Positions 1 to 10,090 are shown, counted from the first letter of the stretch. The stretch: 41,174 nt of DNA from Myxococcales bacterium (GCA_003158455.1 PMJO01000092.1:42826-83999); one strand, 5' to 3'. Numbers and translations are program-made. The notes: a model not told the origin generated them from the sequence alone.

Positions 1-1036
1 GACGAAGGGATCGCCCGACTGTCTTGCGCAGCCCGGGGAAGCGCAACCGTTCGCCACTCCGCAGATGCCGGAGTTTCGTCACGCAGCCATGCCGGAACCG
101 GATGACTTCGACAGCGCGCTCGGTCGACGCGCTTGTCAGTCCAACCGCGCACAGGCCGTCGAGCAGCGAGAAAGTGGGTTCGAAGGCCGTGTCATCGTCG
201 TCATCGTCATCGTCGGGCTTGGCGCGGGTAGGTGGCTGGGGCCTCGGCAGAGGCTTCTCGGTGGTGACCACGAAGAGTCTGGTGGCCGGCACCGCCTCTA
301 CCTTGGGGCGCGGAGCTGTGCCCAGGACTGTTGCTGCGGCAATCGCGGGCGCACTCTGCGCAGCAACGGGGGCCGGTGGCATGGGTCGCGACGAATTCGC
401 AGGGGACGATGAGAGCCCGGCCGGGCGAGCAGACGCAGCGGGCATCGACCGCGCGACGGGTTGGGCGACAGGCGCTGGGGGTCTTGGGACGGCGGGCGCC
501 CGCGGTGCGGGCACCGGCGGCGGCCAAATCGCGCCTGTCTCCTCGATCTTCCGCACCGCAACGACCGGTGCAGCCGGGGGTGCCGGACGGGGCGGAGGAA
601 CGGCCGCAGACGGCCGCGGCAAGGATGGCGGCCGAGCTGGAAGCGGCGGAGGTTTCGGCAAGGCCGCCGCAGGTTTGGGGATCGGGCGTACCGAAACCGG
701 AGCGGGCGTCACGTCCGCCCGGTGCAGAGTGATGCGCAACCGGTAGCGCCCGATGGAAACCTCGTCCATCCCTCGGATGGCCTGGGTCGTCACCGCCACA
801 CCATTGACCTGTGTCCCCAGCGTGCTCCCGCAATCCTCGATCTGGCAACCGTCTCCGTCGAAGTGCAACACGGCATGACAGGGCGCCACGTCGACATCCT
901 CCAGTCGGACCATTACGCCGGGATCGCCCCCGATGGTCACCTCAGCCGATGTAAACATCAGCGAGCCGACAAAGCGCGTCTCTTCGAACAGAATGACTTC
1001 GAGCGCGCCGCGCGAGCGAGGGGGCATTCCCGTCAT
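1..1036 (-). CDS. FHA-domain protein with AgmX/Glt-like C-terminal region (3' end cut by window edge)
   Basis: Reading the minus strand from ATG at 1036 gives 345 open codons up to the window edge. Residues about 10-105 look like an FHA fold (TIGGDPG, HAVLHFD, DCGSTLGTQVNGVAV). However, the usual phosphothreonine-contacting Arg and Ser are replaced (GG after TIG; APCHA for SRxHA), so phosphopeptide binding is doubtful. Residues about 110-250 are a Pro/Ala-rich linker, followed by eight consecutive Asp. The last stretch (AVEVIRFRHG, KLRHLRSGERLRF) resembles the beta-rich segment of the AgmX/GltG gliding-motility family; this is from memory and unverified. No membrane helix is visible in the part present. 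The ATG overlaps the upstream stop as ATGA. A second ATG at 1027 is better spaced from the GGAGGAG motif and may be the real start. The gene lies last in the lipoprotein cluster visible here. Confidence 0.75.
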   Translation of the reverse strand, partial: MTGMPPRSRGALEVILFEETRFVGSLMFTSAEVTIGGDPGVMVRLEDVDVAPCHAVLHFDGDGCQIEDCGSTLGTQVNGVAVTTQAIRGMDEVSIGRYRLRITLHRADVTPAPVSVRPIPKPAAALPKPPPLPARPPSLPRPSAAVPPPRPAPPAAPVVAVRKIEETGAIWPPPVPAPRAPAVPRPPAPVAQPVARSMPAASARPAGLSSSPANSSRPMPPAPVAAQSAPAIAAATVLGTAPRPKVEAVPATRLFVVTTEKPLPRPQPPTRAKPDDDDDDDDTAFEPTFSLLDGLCAVGLTSASTERAVEVIRFRHGCVTKLRHLRSGERLRFPGLRKTVGRSLR

Positions 1037-1470
1037 CTCCTCCCCTGGCCCGGCGAGAGTATCTCCACCGTGCGCGGCCGGAAGCTGTCAGGTACTTGCA
1101 CGATGCTCTTGAACTCGCTGGGTGTGCGCTGGAACAGATAGATCACGCCCGAGGCAGACTGCCCGCGCAGCATACGCTCATCGAATTCGATACGCGATTC
1201 CTGTCGAACCGCCTCGCGCGTGGCCGCGCGCATGTCGCCGGACTGTGGCTTGACCTCGGCCATCGGCTTTGCTGTTGCCGTTTTTCCGGCAGGTACCACG
1301 CCAATATCCGCGGCCGTGCCGCCTCCATCGTTGCTGTGCTGGGCCGCAGGTGTCTTGCCATGGGCGCCGGATTTCCGCTTGGCGGCGGCGAGAGCCGTGC
1401 TCGTGAAACTCCCGGCGAGCCAGACTGCCACTAACGATAGGATGATACGATTGCGCTGTACTACTTTCAT
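1033..1470 (-). CDS. small exported protein, unrecognised
   Basis: This is a 145-residue protein with a clear Sec signal peptide (MKVVQRNR, then a hydrophobic stretch ending near STALAAA). A basic Ala/Gly/Lys-rich segment follows. A more ordered C-terminal half contains RIEFDERMLRGQSASGVIY and then LFQRTPSEFKSIVQ. I do not recognise a named family. Its position, four nucleotides after the VWA lipoprotein stop and overlapping the FHA gene start by ATGA, suggests it acts with the FHA protein at the envelope. No strong Shine-Dalgarno sequence precedes it, which fits translational coupling. The predicted location is periplasm or outer membrane. Confidence 0.75.
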   Translation of the reverse strand: MKVVQRNRIILSLVAVWLAGSFTSTALAAAKRKSGAHGKTPAAQHSNDGGGTAADIGVVPAGKTATAKPMAEVKPQSGDMRAATREAVRQESRIEFDERMLRGQSASGVIYLFQRTPSEFKSIVQVPDSFRPRTVEILSPGQGRR

Positions 1471-1474
1471 GAGA

Positions 1475-3442
1475 TCACTGTGGGGCTAGGAGCATGAGGT
1501 CGTCGTCGGTGACGTGAATGAAAGGGACATTCGGGGTCTTGCTATCCGGGGCAACAAAGCGGACCGGTGCGGTCATGGCCTTGTAGATGGTGTTGCCATT
1601 CGGGGAATCGAGCGGAACTTCGCCCAGATAGAACAGCAGAGTATTCCATCCGCGGCCCGGACGTCCGGTGGGCATCTCGCCGGTTTCGACCAAAGTGATG
1701 TTGCGAACATCCATGTGGAAGCAGGTTCGCAGGGTGGTCCGCAGGAGCACGCGAATATCGGTGCTGCTCGATCCGGGTGGCGGCAACAGGCTCGGATCGA
1801 CGGTGACCACCAACTGGCCACCCTCGGGCGTGTTCAGGGTCAGCTCGCCCGGGCTGGTGAGCGCGACGGAAGCAGTGGGATCGTCCTCCGCCCCAGCCGG
1901 AAGCGTGGTTTCATTCTCGGCCCACGCCAGTCGCGGCGGGGTTTCCCCCGAAAGTCGCAAGGCCCACACCGTGCTCACGCCCAGTTTGCAACTCACGATA
2001 TGCACACCTGGGAATGGGTCGGTCGGGGTGGCCTCCAGACGTTGCGTCGCGACCGGATCCGTGGTGCGATACTGATACCCATATTCCAGATCGCGCGAAG
2101 AATCGTCGGTCCAGGGATCCAGGCCTTGCTTGACCTCCTCGCCATTGGGGATGCCATCCTGATCGCTGTCGATCAATCGATCGTCGACCAGCGGGTCGCT
2201 GCCCAGCCTAACCTCCACCAGATCGGGAATCCCGTCGCGATCAGAATCGGCCAGATAGGGATCGGTGCGCAGCAGAGCTTCTTCGCAATCGTTCAGGCCA
2301 TCGAGGTCGTGGTCTGCGGTTGGCTCGGTGATCTTGGCGCAGGCTTCGAATGTTCCCGGCACCAGAGGATCAAACCCGCTTCCCGGCGTGGCCAGCCGGT
2401 ATTCGATGCCGTCTCCCACCCCATCCCCGTCGGTGTCGGGATTCAGGGGATCGGTGCCGAGTCTGGCTTCCTCCTCATCGGTCAGCCCATCCCCGTCGCT
2501 GTCAGCCACCGGCGCCGGACCGCGCAGGAGCGCATTGCCATTCATGACCACGATGTCGCGTAGGACCAGTCGACTTCCGGGCTGGTCCACGTCGATGGCC
2601 AGAAAGTCCAGGGTGGCGGGAGTCTGTTTCACCTCTTCCCCCAGCCCGGCGGTGGCCATGTCACCCAGGATATCCTGTGCGCCTTGATCGGTACCAAGAT
2701 TGAAGGTGTGGAAGACAAGACCCTGCCCACCATTATCGCGCACATAGCTACGGAGATCCTCCACGGCATTGCGGTAGAGCCAACGCTCGCAGTCCCGGTC
2801 CGCGGGCTTGGGCGTGACGTTGCTACAGAAACTGGCAGCAAATGCCTTCTGACAGTCGTCGCTGCCCGGAGTGAGGTTCTGGGAAATGCACCAGGGGATC
2901 GGCATGGCCGGCGCAGGTGGCCCGGCCGCCACGAACAGCACCAAGTAGCGGGTGCGGCTGCGGGTTCCCGGATCGGAGGCCAGCAGATCATCCTCGATGA
3001 TGGTGGAGAGCACGCGCAGGTTATCGAGGTAGTTGCGCTGCGCTTGCCCCGCACTGGCGGCCATCGCTTCCAGCGCAGATTCGATTTGCACCGGATCGGA
3101 AGAGAATCCCGGAAAGAGCGTCCGCGCCTGGGCCCCCATGAGCAAGAGCGAAACGGATTGGTTGAGACCGCTGTGGCGTCCCAGGAACGAGCGCAAGGCG
3201 TCGATGCGGTGGCCCAAGAGATCACCCGCGACCATGTCGCCCGTTCCATCCATGACCACCAAGATCTTTTGCGGAAACGCGATGGCCGCGGGGTCGTCGG
3301 TGCAGAGGTCACCCTCGAATGAGATCCGGTTGGGTTGGTTGGGCGTGTAGTTCTTTCCGTACAGACTGGCGTCCGTGCACGCCGCACCCAGGGCCAGCGT
3401 GGCCAGGAGAAAGCGGATGGAAGATCTGGAATGGCAGCTCAA
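1475..3442 (-). CDS. VWA-like lipoprotein with TSP3/EF-hand-like repeats; metal site eroded
   Basis: I start this at TTG 3442, which overlaps the upstream stop as TTGA, sits six bases after GGAGG, and gives a lipoprotein signal with lipobox LGAAC (Cys22); the protein is 655 residues. A longer in-frame ATG at 3517 would bury the signal. A VWA-like domain covers about residues 55-300. Where paralogs have DxSxS it has MDGTGDM, and where they have SDG it has AAG, so MIDAS metal binding is probably lost. Several Ca-binding TSP3 motifs (for example [12 protein letters not shown] and [12 protein letters not shown]) occupy about residues 310-450, followed by a C-terminal beta-rich domain. It is paralogous to the proteins at 6521-8173 and 8174-10090, sharing the N-terminal CTDxSLY-type motif and architecture. 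Likely an outer-membrane surface lipoprotein. Confidence 0.85.
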   Translation of the reverse strand: MSCHSRSSIRFLLATLALGAACTDASLYGKNYTPNQPNRISFEGDLCTDDPAAIAFPQKILVVMDGTGDMVAGDLLGHRIDALRSFLGRHSGLNQSVSLLLMGAQARTLFPGFSSDPVQIESALEAMAASAGQAQRNYLDNLRVLSTIIEDDLLASDPGTRSRTRYLVLFVAAGPPAPAMPIPWCISQNLTPGSDDCQKAFAASFCSNVTPKPADRDCERWLYRNAVEDLRSYVRDNGGQGLVFHTFNLGTDQGAQDILGDMATAGLGEEVKQTPATLDFLAIDVDQPGSRLVLRDIVVMNGNALLRGPAPVADSDGDGLTDEEEARLGTDPLNPDTDGDGVGDGIEYRLATPGSGFDPLVPGTFEACAKITEPTADHDLDGLNDCEEALLRTDPYLADSDRDGIPDLVEVRLGSDPLVDDRLIDSDQDGIPNGEEVKQGLDPWTDDSSRDLEYGYQYRTTDPVATQRLEATPTDPFPGVHIVSCKLGVSTVWALRLSGETPPRLAWAENETTLPAGAEDDPTASVALTSPGELTLNTPEGGQLVVTVDPSLLPPPGSSSTDIRVLLRTTLRTCFHMDVRNITLVETGEMPTGRPGRGWNTLLFYLGEVPLDSPNGNTIYKAMTAPVRFVAPDSKTPNVPFIHVTDDDLMLLAPQ

Positions 3443-4392
3443 TTCGCGCCTCCATCGCCGACACCGCGTGTCCCGGGAGGCCCACGCAGGATCGCCCCTG
3501 ATCGTCCCACGACCCACAGGTCAGTGGCAGACGCTGCGTAGACGCTGACCAACCAGCGCTGATCAGGTGTGGGGATGATGGTGGGATTCTGTCCCCCGGG
3601 CAACTTTGCGACGAAGCCCTGGTTGCCGGCCACCCAGACATCACCGTCGGCCACCGCCACCCCGTGCAGGAAGACCTCGGGCAAACCTACCACCTGGGTT
3701 GCTTTGCCTGCAGCCCAGAAGAAGAAACCCCCTTCCACACCCACGAAATAGGCGCCGTTCGCCCAACGCGTGGCCCCGGCCAGCAGTTTCGTGTAGCCCG
3801 GGAGAGAAACTGCGCTGATGCTCGCCGCCGTGATGTCGATATGCGACACCACGCCCAGGCTGCCCACGACGTACAGACCGCCGTCGGTATCCGTGATCGC
3901 GTAGTAGTTGTCGTTGCGAGAGTTGGTGATGACGGTCCAGACACCGCTGGCGAACGCCAGCGCGACTCCCTGCTCTCCCACGGCGCAAGCCGTGCTAGCC
4001 CCGGCCCACACCGCATTGAGCACCGCAGTGGTCACGGACGCCTCGGCGTTCCACACGCCGCCCTGCCGCCGCAAGATCGTCCCCTGTTCCCCCACGGCGT
4101 AGGCCAGATCTGCGCTCACTACCGCAACCCCGCGCAGATTGGCGGTGGTGCCGCTGTCCTCGGGCAGCAGAGCCGTCCCGTCCCAGTGCAAGACGGTGCC
4201 TTGCTCCCCGACGACGAAGACATTGTCGGCCGCACTGCCCGAGACGGCATTGAAGTTGGTCGGGCCCGCGTCCACCGATTCCCAGAGCGAGGACAGCGAA
4301 TCCGGGCTGGCGTCACCACGCGACGGCACAGTCACCTGGTCGCAGGCCGCGGCGGCCACCAGGAGAAGCGAGAGAAGCGAGGCGATGCGCAT
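3439..4392 (-). CDS. YCF48/BNR-like beta-propeller lipoprotein
   Basis: A 317-residue protein with a short lipoprotein signal ([17 protein letters not shown], Cys17). The mature part has about six propeller-like repeats built on a VGEQGT-type core: [66 protein letters not shown] and [13 protein letters not shown]. This pattern is typical of YCF48/BNR-like propellers, and the fold assignment rests on the repeats alone. The gene starts 12 nt after the PPC-like gene and its stop overlaps the TTG start of the next VWA gene, so it is a middle member of the operon. A scaffold role for the neighbouring VWA lipoproteins is inference. Confidence 0.85.
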   Translation of the reverse strand: MRIASLLSLLLVAAAACDQVTVPSRGDASPDSLSSLWESVDAGPTNFNAVSGSAADNVFVVGEQGTVLHWDGTALLPEDSGTTANLRGVAVVSADLAYAVGEQGTILRRQGGVWNAEASVTTAVLNAVWAGASTACAVGEQGVALAFASGVWTVITNSRNDNYYAITDTDGGLYVVGSLGVVSHIDITAASISAVSLPGYTKLLAGATRWANGAYFVGVEGGFFFWAAGKATQVVGLPEVFLHGVAVADGDVWVAGNQGFVAKLPGGQNPTIIPTPDQRWLVSVYAASATDLWVVGRSGAILRGPPGTRGVGDGGAN

Positions 4393-4404
4393 GGGAAGGA
4401 GTGA

Positions 4405-6549
4405 TTAGAAAGCGATCCCGGCAGGACACTGGTTCTGTGCCTTGCAGAAGCAACCACAGATGATTTCGGCCGGGGCGTCTTTTCCTGAGGAGGGTTCGTT
4501 GCCCATTTCGGAGCAGGAAGCGGGACAGCCGGGAGTCACAGTCTTGAGACGAAATTGGTATTGGCCGCTGGCGCCAAAATCCCAGTCATCGGCACCCGCG
4601 TCGCGCACCTGTAGATAGTACCGATAGTCCGCTATGCCTCCGTCCACCGCCAGTCCGTGCTTCCGGGAGGCGAATGAACATTCCGTGCAGTCCCCATCAC
4701 CAAACACATCGGTGACGGGCGTTGCCGTGGGAACCGTACCGGCATAGGTCCAACTTTCGTGCAGGGTCAGATCATCGTCGCGCATAAAGAACACCGGCCG
4801 GACCGGTGATGCTCCAGGCTGCACGTATTCAAAGACCAAACCGCAGTCTAGGCCCGGACAAGGGTGTTCGAACCAATACCAATCCTCGTCGGTCTGATAG
4901 GAAATGAAACCCGTGATGCTGGTTCCCGCCTTGATCTGGGCCGTGATGTCCTTGGCCCGGGCTTGGTTGGGAGCCAGATTGGTGGTTTGGATAGGATAGG
5001 GGTTGTAGAAATTGTTGCGGCTAGCGGGATCGGGACTGGCGTCACCCGGATCGGGTTCGGGCACCACCCGCACGTCCAGGGTGTAGGAAACCTTTGGGTC
5101 ATATTGATCATCTTGGTTGTCGTGCACCACCACATAAACCGGCCCTGGGTAGAAGATCGGCTGTGCCGTCTGCACCAGGTTCTTCCCGTCCGCGCCGGTC
5201 TTCATGCCGCCATCCGAATCGTGCACCGAAAAGATGGTTACGCCGCAAGCGCTCTTGCCGGGGCTGTCGGGTAGGGGCAGACACAGGTTCGACGCCACAC
5301 ATTTCCGACACGCGGAGGTGGTACAGGCCCCGGCCGTGGCGTCTACGCATTTGTGCGACAACTCGCAGTCCTCATCCTTCGTGCACGCAATCTGCAGCAC
5401 GCTGCAATCCGCATCGGTGGTGCACGGGCTGGCCGGATGCGGTTCCAGAATATCCAATGCCAGATCCATCGCGGTTGCCGGGATGCGGAGCTTGGCCTCG
5501 ACAACGGCTGGGGCGCTGGTGGCACGCAGGAGGAAGATATCCCGATCCCCGCGCGAGCCAATGGCGCCCGTCTGGGTCTTGAATGTCACGTCCGCGCCGC
5601 TGTACACCGCCCCGCAGGGCGCTCCCGGCCCCGCCAGACAGGTCGCGCCGGCGGGGGTGTCGTTGCGGACGGGAGTTTCGTTGCCGTCAGTCTCGGCGCG
5701 GCCACCCAGGGTAACCGTGTACCCGGCCTCGGGCCGACGATCCGGGGTCGCACCCTCGGGATAGCCGAAAGTGAAGAACAGGGTTCCCGTGGCGGGCGCC
5801 GCCTGGGTGATATCCAGGGGCGTAGCCGCGGGCGGCACTTGCCCCGTGCCCAGAACCTTGCCCGCGCTGTCCGTAATCTGATAGGTCAACGCCGCCTTGG
5901 CCGCGGCAGGGTTGTTTACCTGAAAATTCAAGATGGCGTCGCTAGCGGTCAGGGTGACGGTGTACACATCGGTGTCCCCCACAAACGAGATGAATCCCGG
6001 CAAGCCATCAGCTGGCTTGGCCAAAGCGGCGCTTCCGTTGGGTTCATGGGTGTCGGGATCGGTGCCCGGCGCGACCTGCAGAACATAGATGTTTGAATTG
6101 TCAGCGGCGGTGTTGCTCACATCGTTCACGCGCAAGACATATGGTCCGGGCTGGGGCACGCCAAAGGTGGTGACCACCGCGCTCTTGCCGTCGTTGGGTG
6201 TCGTGTCACTGGCGGTTGCCCCCGGCACCTGGGAGCCGTCCGCTTGCAGCAGGCTGACTTGCAGGGTCACCTTGGTCAGGGCCGAGGGATAGGCCAGGTT
6301 CACGTCGAGCAGGTTCATCCCCGGGTCAACATTGACGGAAAAGAAGTCACGATCGCCGGGCGGACATATCTGGCCGGTTGCCTTGGCGCCGGACGCCAGC
6401 GGAATCGCGCTGCTTGCGCCGGTCGAGTCGTCGGCCACACACCCGCTTGCCGGCGCGGCGGCATCCAGTGCAACGCTGCCCTTCTTCGAGCTGCTGCACC
6501 CGAGCAGGGCGAGCGTGCCACTAAGGAACCACGCAGTCGCGATTCGCAT
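4405..6549 (-). CDS. large lipoprotein with PPC-like beta domains and a Cys-rich insertion
   Basis: A 714-residue protein with lipobox LALLGC (Cys18). The mature part contains at least three beta-sandwich segments with the DRDFFSV / DTDVYTVTL / DRDIFLL / DEDWYWF signature of bacterial pre-peptidase C-terminal (PPC) domains. A Cys-rich insertion (about residues 370-440, with CTTDADCSVLQIACTKDEDC) resembles the disulfide-rich repeats common in myxobacterial surface proteins, and a second Cys cluster lies at the extreme C-terminus (CGCFCKAQNQC). The start overlaps the end of the upstream VWA gene by 29 bp; I keep it because it gives an intact lipoprotein signal. No catalytic motif is seen, so an adhesive or structural role is likely. 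Confidence 0.85.
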   Translation of the reverse strand: MRIATAWFLSGTLALLGCSSSKKGSVALDAAAPASGCVADDSTGASSAIPLASGAKATGQICPPGDRDFFSVNVDPGMNLLDVNLAYPSALTKVTLQVSLLQADGSQVPGATASDTTPNDGKSAVVTTFGVPQPGPYVLRVNDVSNTAADNSNIYVLQVAPGTDPDTHEPNGSAALAKPADGLPGFISFVGDTDVYTVTLTASDAILNFQVNNPAAAKAALTYQITDSAGKVLGTGQVPPAATPLDITQAAPATGTLFFTFGYPEGATPDRRPEAGYTVTLGGRAETDGNETPVRNDTPAGATCLAGPGAPCGAVYSGADVTFKTQTGAIGSRGDRDIFLLRATSAPAVVEAKLRIPATAMDLALDILEPHPASPCTTDADCSVLQIACTKDEDCELSHKCVDATAGACTTSACRKCVASNLCLPLPDSPGKSACGVTIFSVHDSDGGMKTGADGKNLVQTAQPIFYPGPVYVVVHDNQDDQYDPKVSYTLDVRVVPEPDPGDASPDPASRNNFYNPYPIQTTNLAPNQARAKDITAQIKAGTSITGFISYQTDEDWYWFEHPCPGLDCGLVFEYVQPGASPVRPVFFMRDDDLTLHESWTYAGTVPTATPVTDVFGDGDCTECSFASRKHGLAVDGGIADYRYYLQVRDAGADDWDFGASGQYQFRLKTVTPGCPASCSEMGNEPSSGKDAPAEIICGCFCKAQNQCPAGIAF

Positions 6550-8173
6550 CGAAGACCTCCTCGCTCGGCGTGGGGCCGAACGCTTTCTTGAACGCCGTCA
6601 TGGGCAGCATCATTTCACCCGACGCGGGCGTCTTGACCTCGGGATCCCAAAGGTAGGTAGGCCGCGCGCACGCGACCTGGTGATTGCCGAAATCCTCGGG
6701 AGAGTCCGCGGGGGTCGAGGCCACGCGGATGAGTATGGTGTTGGTCCCCTCGGGCAATCCCTGCGCGGCCATGGTCGGGGCCAGGGTGATGTTGCTGACG
6801 GTGAAGTCGTAGCACAGGCGCCCGGGCTGGGCGCGCTGGTCGCGGAGCAAACTGATGCTGTAGCGGTAGGCAATGACGGAGAAATTGGCCACGTCGTTGT
6901 GCAAGGGATCGGTGTGAGCCTCCAACTCCGTGCCGTTGCGCGCGCCATCGAAATCCGAGTCGTAGAGCGTGTCACTGGCCGCGGGATTCGTGCCCATCCG
7001 CACCTCCAGGTCGTCGGGGAATCCGTCGGCGTCCGAATCGACCAAGCGGGAATTCGTGCCGAAGTAACGTTCCTCACAGTTGAGCAATCCGTCGCCGTCG
7101 TCGTCGCGACGATCGGTGGCCATGCGGCAGTCCGCGTCGCCGGAGAACAGCGGATCGAACCCGGCATTGCTCTGGCGAACCTCCAGCAGATCGGAAAACC
7201 CGTCGCCATCGGTGTCAACCAGCAAAGGCGAGGATCCCACTAGTTCCTCCTCGGCGTCCGACAGCCCGTCGCCATCGCTGTCGACCACGGTTTCGCCGTT
7301 GACCGGCAGGGCATTCAGATTCATGGCGACCAGTTGCTTTAGCGCGAAGGTGCGCATGAACGAGGTAAAATCTATGTAGAAGAGATTGATTCGCTGGGTG
7401 GCATCAAAGGCGCGATAGGTGCCGCCGCCCATAGTGGCCATTTCGGCCAGCAGCTCCTTGGCCTGCAATTGCACGTAGTCCGGCGTATTCGGCGCAGACA
7501 AATACACCGTGTGAAAAGCCAGTTCGGCCAAACGCTGTTGCTTTTCCAGGTCTACGATGCTCTGCAAAGAATCGTGAATCTCAGGGGGCATTCCATATTC
7601 CACGCTGGTCGGAGTAGGCAGCCCGTCCGAGATGAACACGATCACGTAGCGGGCACGGCTGCGTGCGGTCGCGTCCAGCGCGATCATATCCTGCTGGAGC
7701 ATCTCGTAGGCGGTGTCAAGGGCGCCTACGTAGTTGGTTTCGCCCACCCCGACGTTGAGCGCGGGCAAACGCAGTTTGACCTCGTCGCTGGATGCGGTGA
7801 AGCCACCCAACTGTCCGGTACTGTCGCGGGTCTGGATGGCCGTGCTGCTTTGAAAGGTGATGAGCCCGTATTCCACGCCGCTACCCGCAGGGTACGTGTT
7901 AAGGACGTCCTCCACCGCCGTCGCCCGGCGGTTGAAACAGGCGCTCTGTGGGCACGGATTAGGAATGGGATCCGTGACATTCATGCTCTGCGAGATGTCG
8001 ACGATGAAGAGGATGCGTACCGGGAACTCGGCCGGCTGCGGGGCCTCGGTGCAGAATTGCCCGTGAATGGTCAACCGATCGTCGCGAACCGCCGGCTGTT
8101 GTTTCGCTGGGTACAACGATGTGTTGGAACAGGCGACCAGAAGCACGGCCCCGAGGGCCACCCGCAAGCGCAT
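6521..8173 (-). CDS. VWA + TSP3-repeat lipoprotein (intact MIDAS)
   Basis: A 550-residue protein with lipobox LLVAC (Cys15). The VWA domain spans about residues 50-260 with an intact first MIDAS motif DISQS (Asp59), and later SDG within VIVFISDGLPTP. TSP3-type Ca-binding repeats follow (DSDGDGLSDAEEE, DTDGDGFSDLLEV, DSDADGFPDDLEV), then a C-terminal beta domain with an YRYSISLL segment that the paralogs share. The ATG directly abuts the stop of the upstream paralog (TAGATG), so the two are cotranslated. Metal-dependent protein-protein contacts at the cell surface are the expected role of such VWA domains; the partner is unknown. Confidence 0.9.
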   Translation of the reverse strand: MRLRVALGAVLLVACSNTSLYPAKQQPAVRDDRLTIHGQFCTEAPQPAEFPVRILFIVDISQSMNVTDPIPNPCPQSACFNRRATAVEDVLNTYPAGSGVEYGLITFQSSTAIQTRDSTGQLGGFTASSDEVKLRLPALNVGVGETNYVGALDTAYEMLQQDMIALDATARSRARYVIVFISDGLPTPTSVEYGMPPEIHDSLQSIVDLEKQQRLAELAFHTVYLSAPNTPDYVQLQAKELLAEMATMGGGTYRAFDATQRINLFYIDFTSFMRTFALKQLVAMNLNALPVNGETVVDSDGDGLSDAEEELVGSSPLLVDTDGDGFSDLLEVRQSNAGFDPLFSGDADCRMATDRRDDDGDGLLNCEERYFGTNSRLVDSDADGFPDDLEVRMGTNPAASDTLYDSDFDGARNGTELEAHTDPLHNDVANFSVIAYRYSISLLRDQRAQPGRLCYDFTVSNITLAPTMAAQGLPEGTNTILIRVASTPADSPEDFGNHQVACARPTYLWDPEVKTPASGEMMLPMTAFKKAFGPTPSEEVFDANRDCVVP

Positions 8174-10090
8174 CTATTGGACTCCGGCGTCCGGTTGGCA
8201 GATCGAGGTGAGATTTCTGCAGTCTCCCGCAGACCACTGTTTCTGGTTGAAGGGCGCCTGAACGAATCTCCCGGCAGGATTGAAATCCATGCAAGGTAGC
8301 GGGGGTGGGCAAACCGGAACCTCCTGGCATTGCTTCATCAGCGGAACTACGCCATCGGAGGGAGACTTGATTGAGTTGCCCACCAAACGCACGTCCGCGC
8401 AAGCCACCCTAACATTTCCATAGTCGAGCACGCGCCCCGCCGGCACCTCGTCAAAGTAGACGAGCACGCGATTTACCCCCAGCTTTTCGCTGGTGCCCTT
8501 GCCGGTGGTGAGCAACTTGATGTGCCGTATGTCGATATGGTAGCAGCGCTCTCCCGTGTCCTTGGTGAAGGGCGCCAGGTCGTAGAGGTAGCGAGTAGGT
8601 TGATAGCCCGGGGGCGGCGCCACGTTGGGATTGGTGTGGGCGGTGATCTCGTCCAGGTTGCGCTCGCCGTCACCGTCCATGTCGCCGAAAGCATCGTTGG
8701 CGTCCAGGGGATTCATTCCGGCGAAAAACTCCAGGCCGTCGGGGATACGATCCGCGTCGCTGTCGGGCAAGCGGGGATTAGTTCCGAGAAACTCTTCCTC
8801 GCAGTCGCGCAGCAGATCACCATCGGAATCGCCCCGCTTGTCGTTGTCACAAGGAGTGAGCGGTTTGTTGGGATCCAGGGGATCGAATCCCGAGGCTCGG
8901 TTGCGTTCTTCAAATAGATCGGTGTAGCCGTCGCCGTCGCTGTCCGCCGGATCGGTGCAGTTCGGGGGGCCCTGCCCCACGCAGGTGTGTCCGGCCTGTT
9001 CATCCTCGTCGGTCAGCCCGTCGCGATCTGTGTCGGCCTTCAGGCCATCACCGACATCGATGACCGACAGGTTGGTCGCGATCACTCCTGCCAGGGAATT
9101 CTCCTCTATGTACGGGGTGTAGTTGATGCTGAGAAAATCGATCTTGGAAGCCGAGTCAAATTCGGTGAAGGTACCCAGGCCGTGCTCGGCCATGGCGCTC
9201 ATGAGCGCCACGCCCCCGTCCCGATCCAGCCCGAAGGGCGCGGCCAGCGGGTCAGACGCAGCCTCCGGATCGTAGAGGAAGGCCGTGTGCAACCGGATCT
9301 CGCCCAAGTGATAGAAATCCTGCAGTCCCATGATGTCGTCCACCGCGCGCAAAATCTGGGGCGTCAGATTGTAGTCAGCGCCCGCGCCCAGGTCGGGATA
9401 CAGGTCGGCCGAAAGGGGCGGATCGAAGGCCGTGCTCCAATCCTTGCGCGGCACTGTACACACCAAGTAGTCGTCCTGGCAGACTGTCGCCCGGCAGTGC
9501 TTGTGGGCGGGGCACTGGCCGGTGCCACAAGGAGTGGGGCTGGCGCTACACTGGGGATCGGGGGTGCCGTCGGAAAAGAAGACGATGATGTACTTGGATC
9601 GAGCCCGCTCGGCTGGCGAGCTGGCCACAATGTCCTTGGAGATCATCTCGTAGGCGGCGCCCAGCGCGCCTTGGTAATCGGTCAGCCGATCCGCCTGGGT
9701 GAGATCGATGGTGCCCAGATCAGGCGGATTGGCGAACCCCGGGGTCGTGCTGATCACCGAGTTGAATGCGATCACCCCGAACATGACGGCAGGATTGTCT
9801 TGATAGCGAGTCAGCACGGCGCTCACGGCGTCGGCGCGCTTGTGCGAGCGGTCGGTGACGCTCATCGAGTCCGAGGTGTCCACCAGAAAAAGAACCTTGA
9901 CCGGGAACACCGCATCCGTGTCGGGCGTCAGACAGACATCGCCAGTGATGCGCAGTTCATCGTCGTAGGCCGTGCCGGCATCGCCGCGAGCCGGTTCCAA
10001 CCCCACATCGGTGCACGCAGCCAGCAGCACGAGCAGTCCAGGGACTGCCGAGCGGAGTGAAGTCGCCGCGGGTTTGCTGCCTGACAACAT
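8174..10090 (-). CDS. VWA + TSP3-repeat lipoprotein (intact MIDAS)
   Basis: With ATG at 10090 this is 638 residues and has a lipoprotein signal ending LLAAC (Cys26). In-frame alternatives are GTG 10111 and ATG 10183; the last lies inside the hairpin at 10167-10203, so I reject it. The VWA domain carries DTSDS at Asp71 and SDG within IIVFFSDGTPDP, both MIDAS-competent. A Cys-rich loop (CSASPTPCGTGQCPAHKHC) is inserted after the second motif and is absent from the other two paralogs. TSP3 repeats (DTDRDGLTDEDE, DSDGDGYTDLFEE, DMDGDGERNLDE) lead to the shared C-terminal beta domain. It is the first of the three VWA paralogs in transcription order. Confidence 0.88.
   Translation of the reverse strand: MLSGSKPAATSLRSAVPGLLVLLAACTDVGLEPARGDAGTAYDDELRITGDVCLTPDTDAVFPVKVLFLVDTSDSMSVTDRSHKRADAVSAVLTRYQDNPAVMFGVIAFNSVISTTPGFANPPDLGTIDLTQADRLTDYQGALGAAYEMISKDIVASSPAERARSKYIIVFFSDGTPDPQCSASPTPCGTGQCPAHKHCRATVCQDDYLVCTVPRKDWSTAFDPPLSADLYPDLGAGADYNLTPQILRAVDDIMGLQDFYHLGEIRLHTAFLYDPEAASDPLAAPFGLDRDGGVALMSAMAEHGLGTFTEFDSASKIDFLSINYTPYIEENSLAGVIATNLSVIDVGDGLKADTDRDGLTDEDEQAGHTCVGQGPPNCTDPADSDGDGYTDLFEERNRASGFDPLDPNKPLTPCDNDKRGDSDGDLLRDCEEEFLGTNPRLPDSDADRIPDGLEFFAGMNPLDANDAFGDMDGDGERNLDEITAHTNPNVAPPPGYQPTRYLYDLAPFTKDTGERCYHIDIRHIKLLTTGKGTSEKLGVNRVLVYFDEVPAGRVLDYGNVRVACADVRLVGNSIKSPSDGVVPLMKQCQEVPVCPPPLPCMDFNPAGRFVQAPFNQKQWSAGDCRNLTSICQPDAGVQ

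Noticed and set aside
24-746. Long plus-strand frames opposite the FHA gene and throughout 1-14 kb
   Set aside because: They are antisense shadows created by high GC at third codon positions. They are Arg/Pro/Gly-rich with no domain or signal, while the minus-strand frames have clear domains.
207-848. Minus-strand frame of 213 codons inside the FHA gene
   Set aside because: It is shifted by one base from the FHA frame. The FHA frame gives the conserved beta-strand pattern and continues past the window edge.
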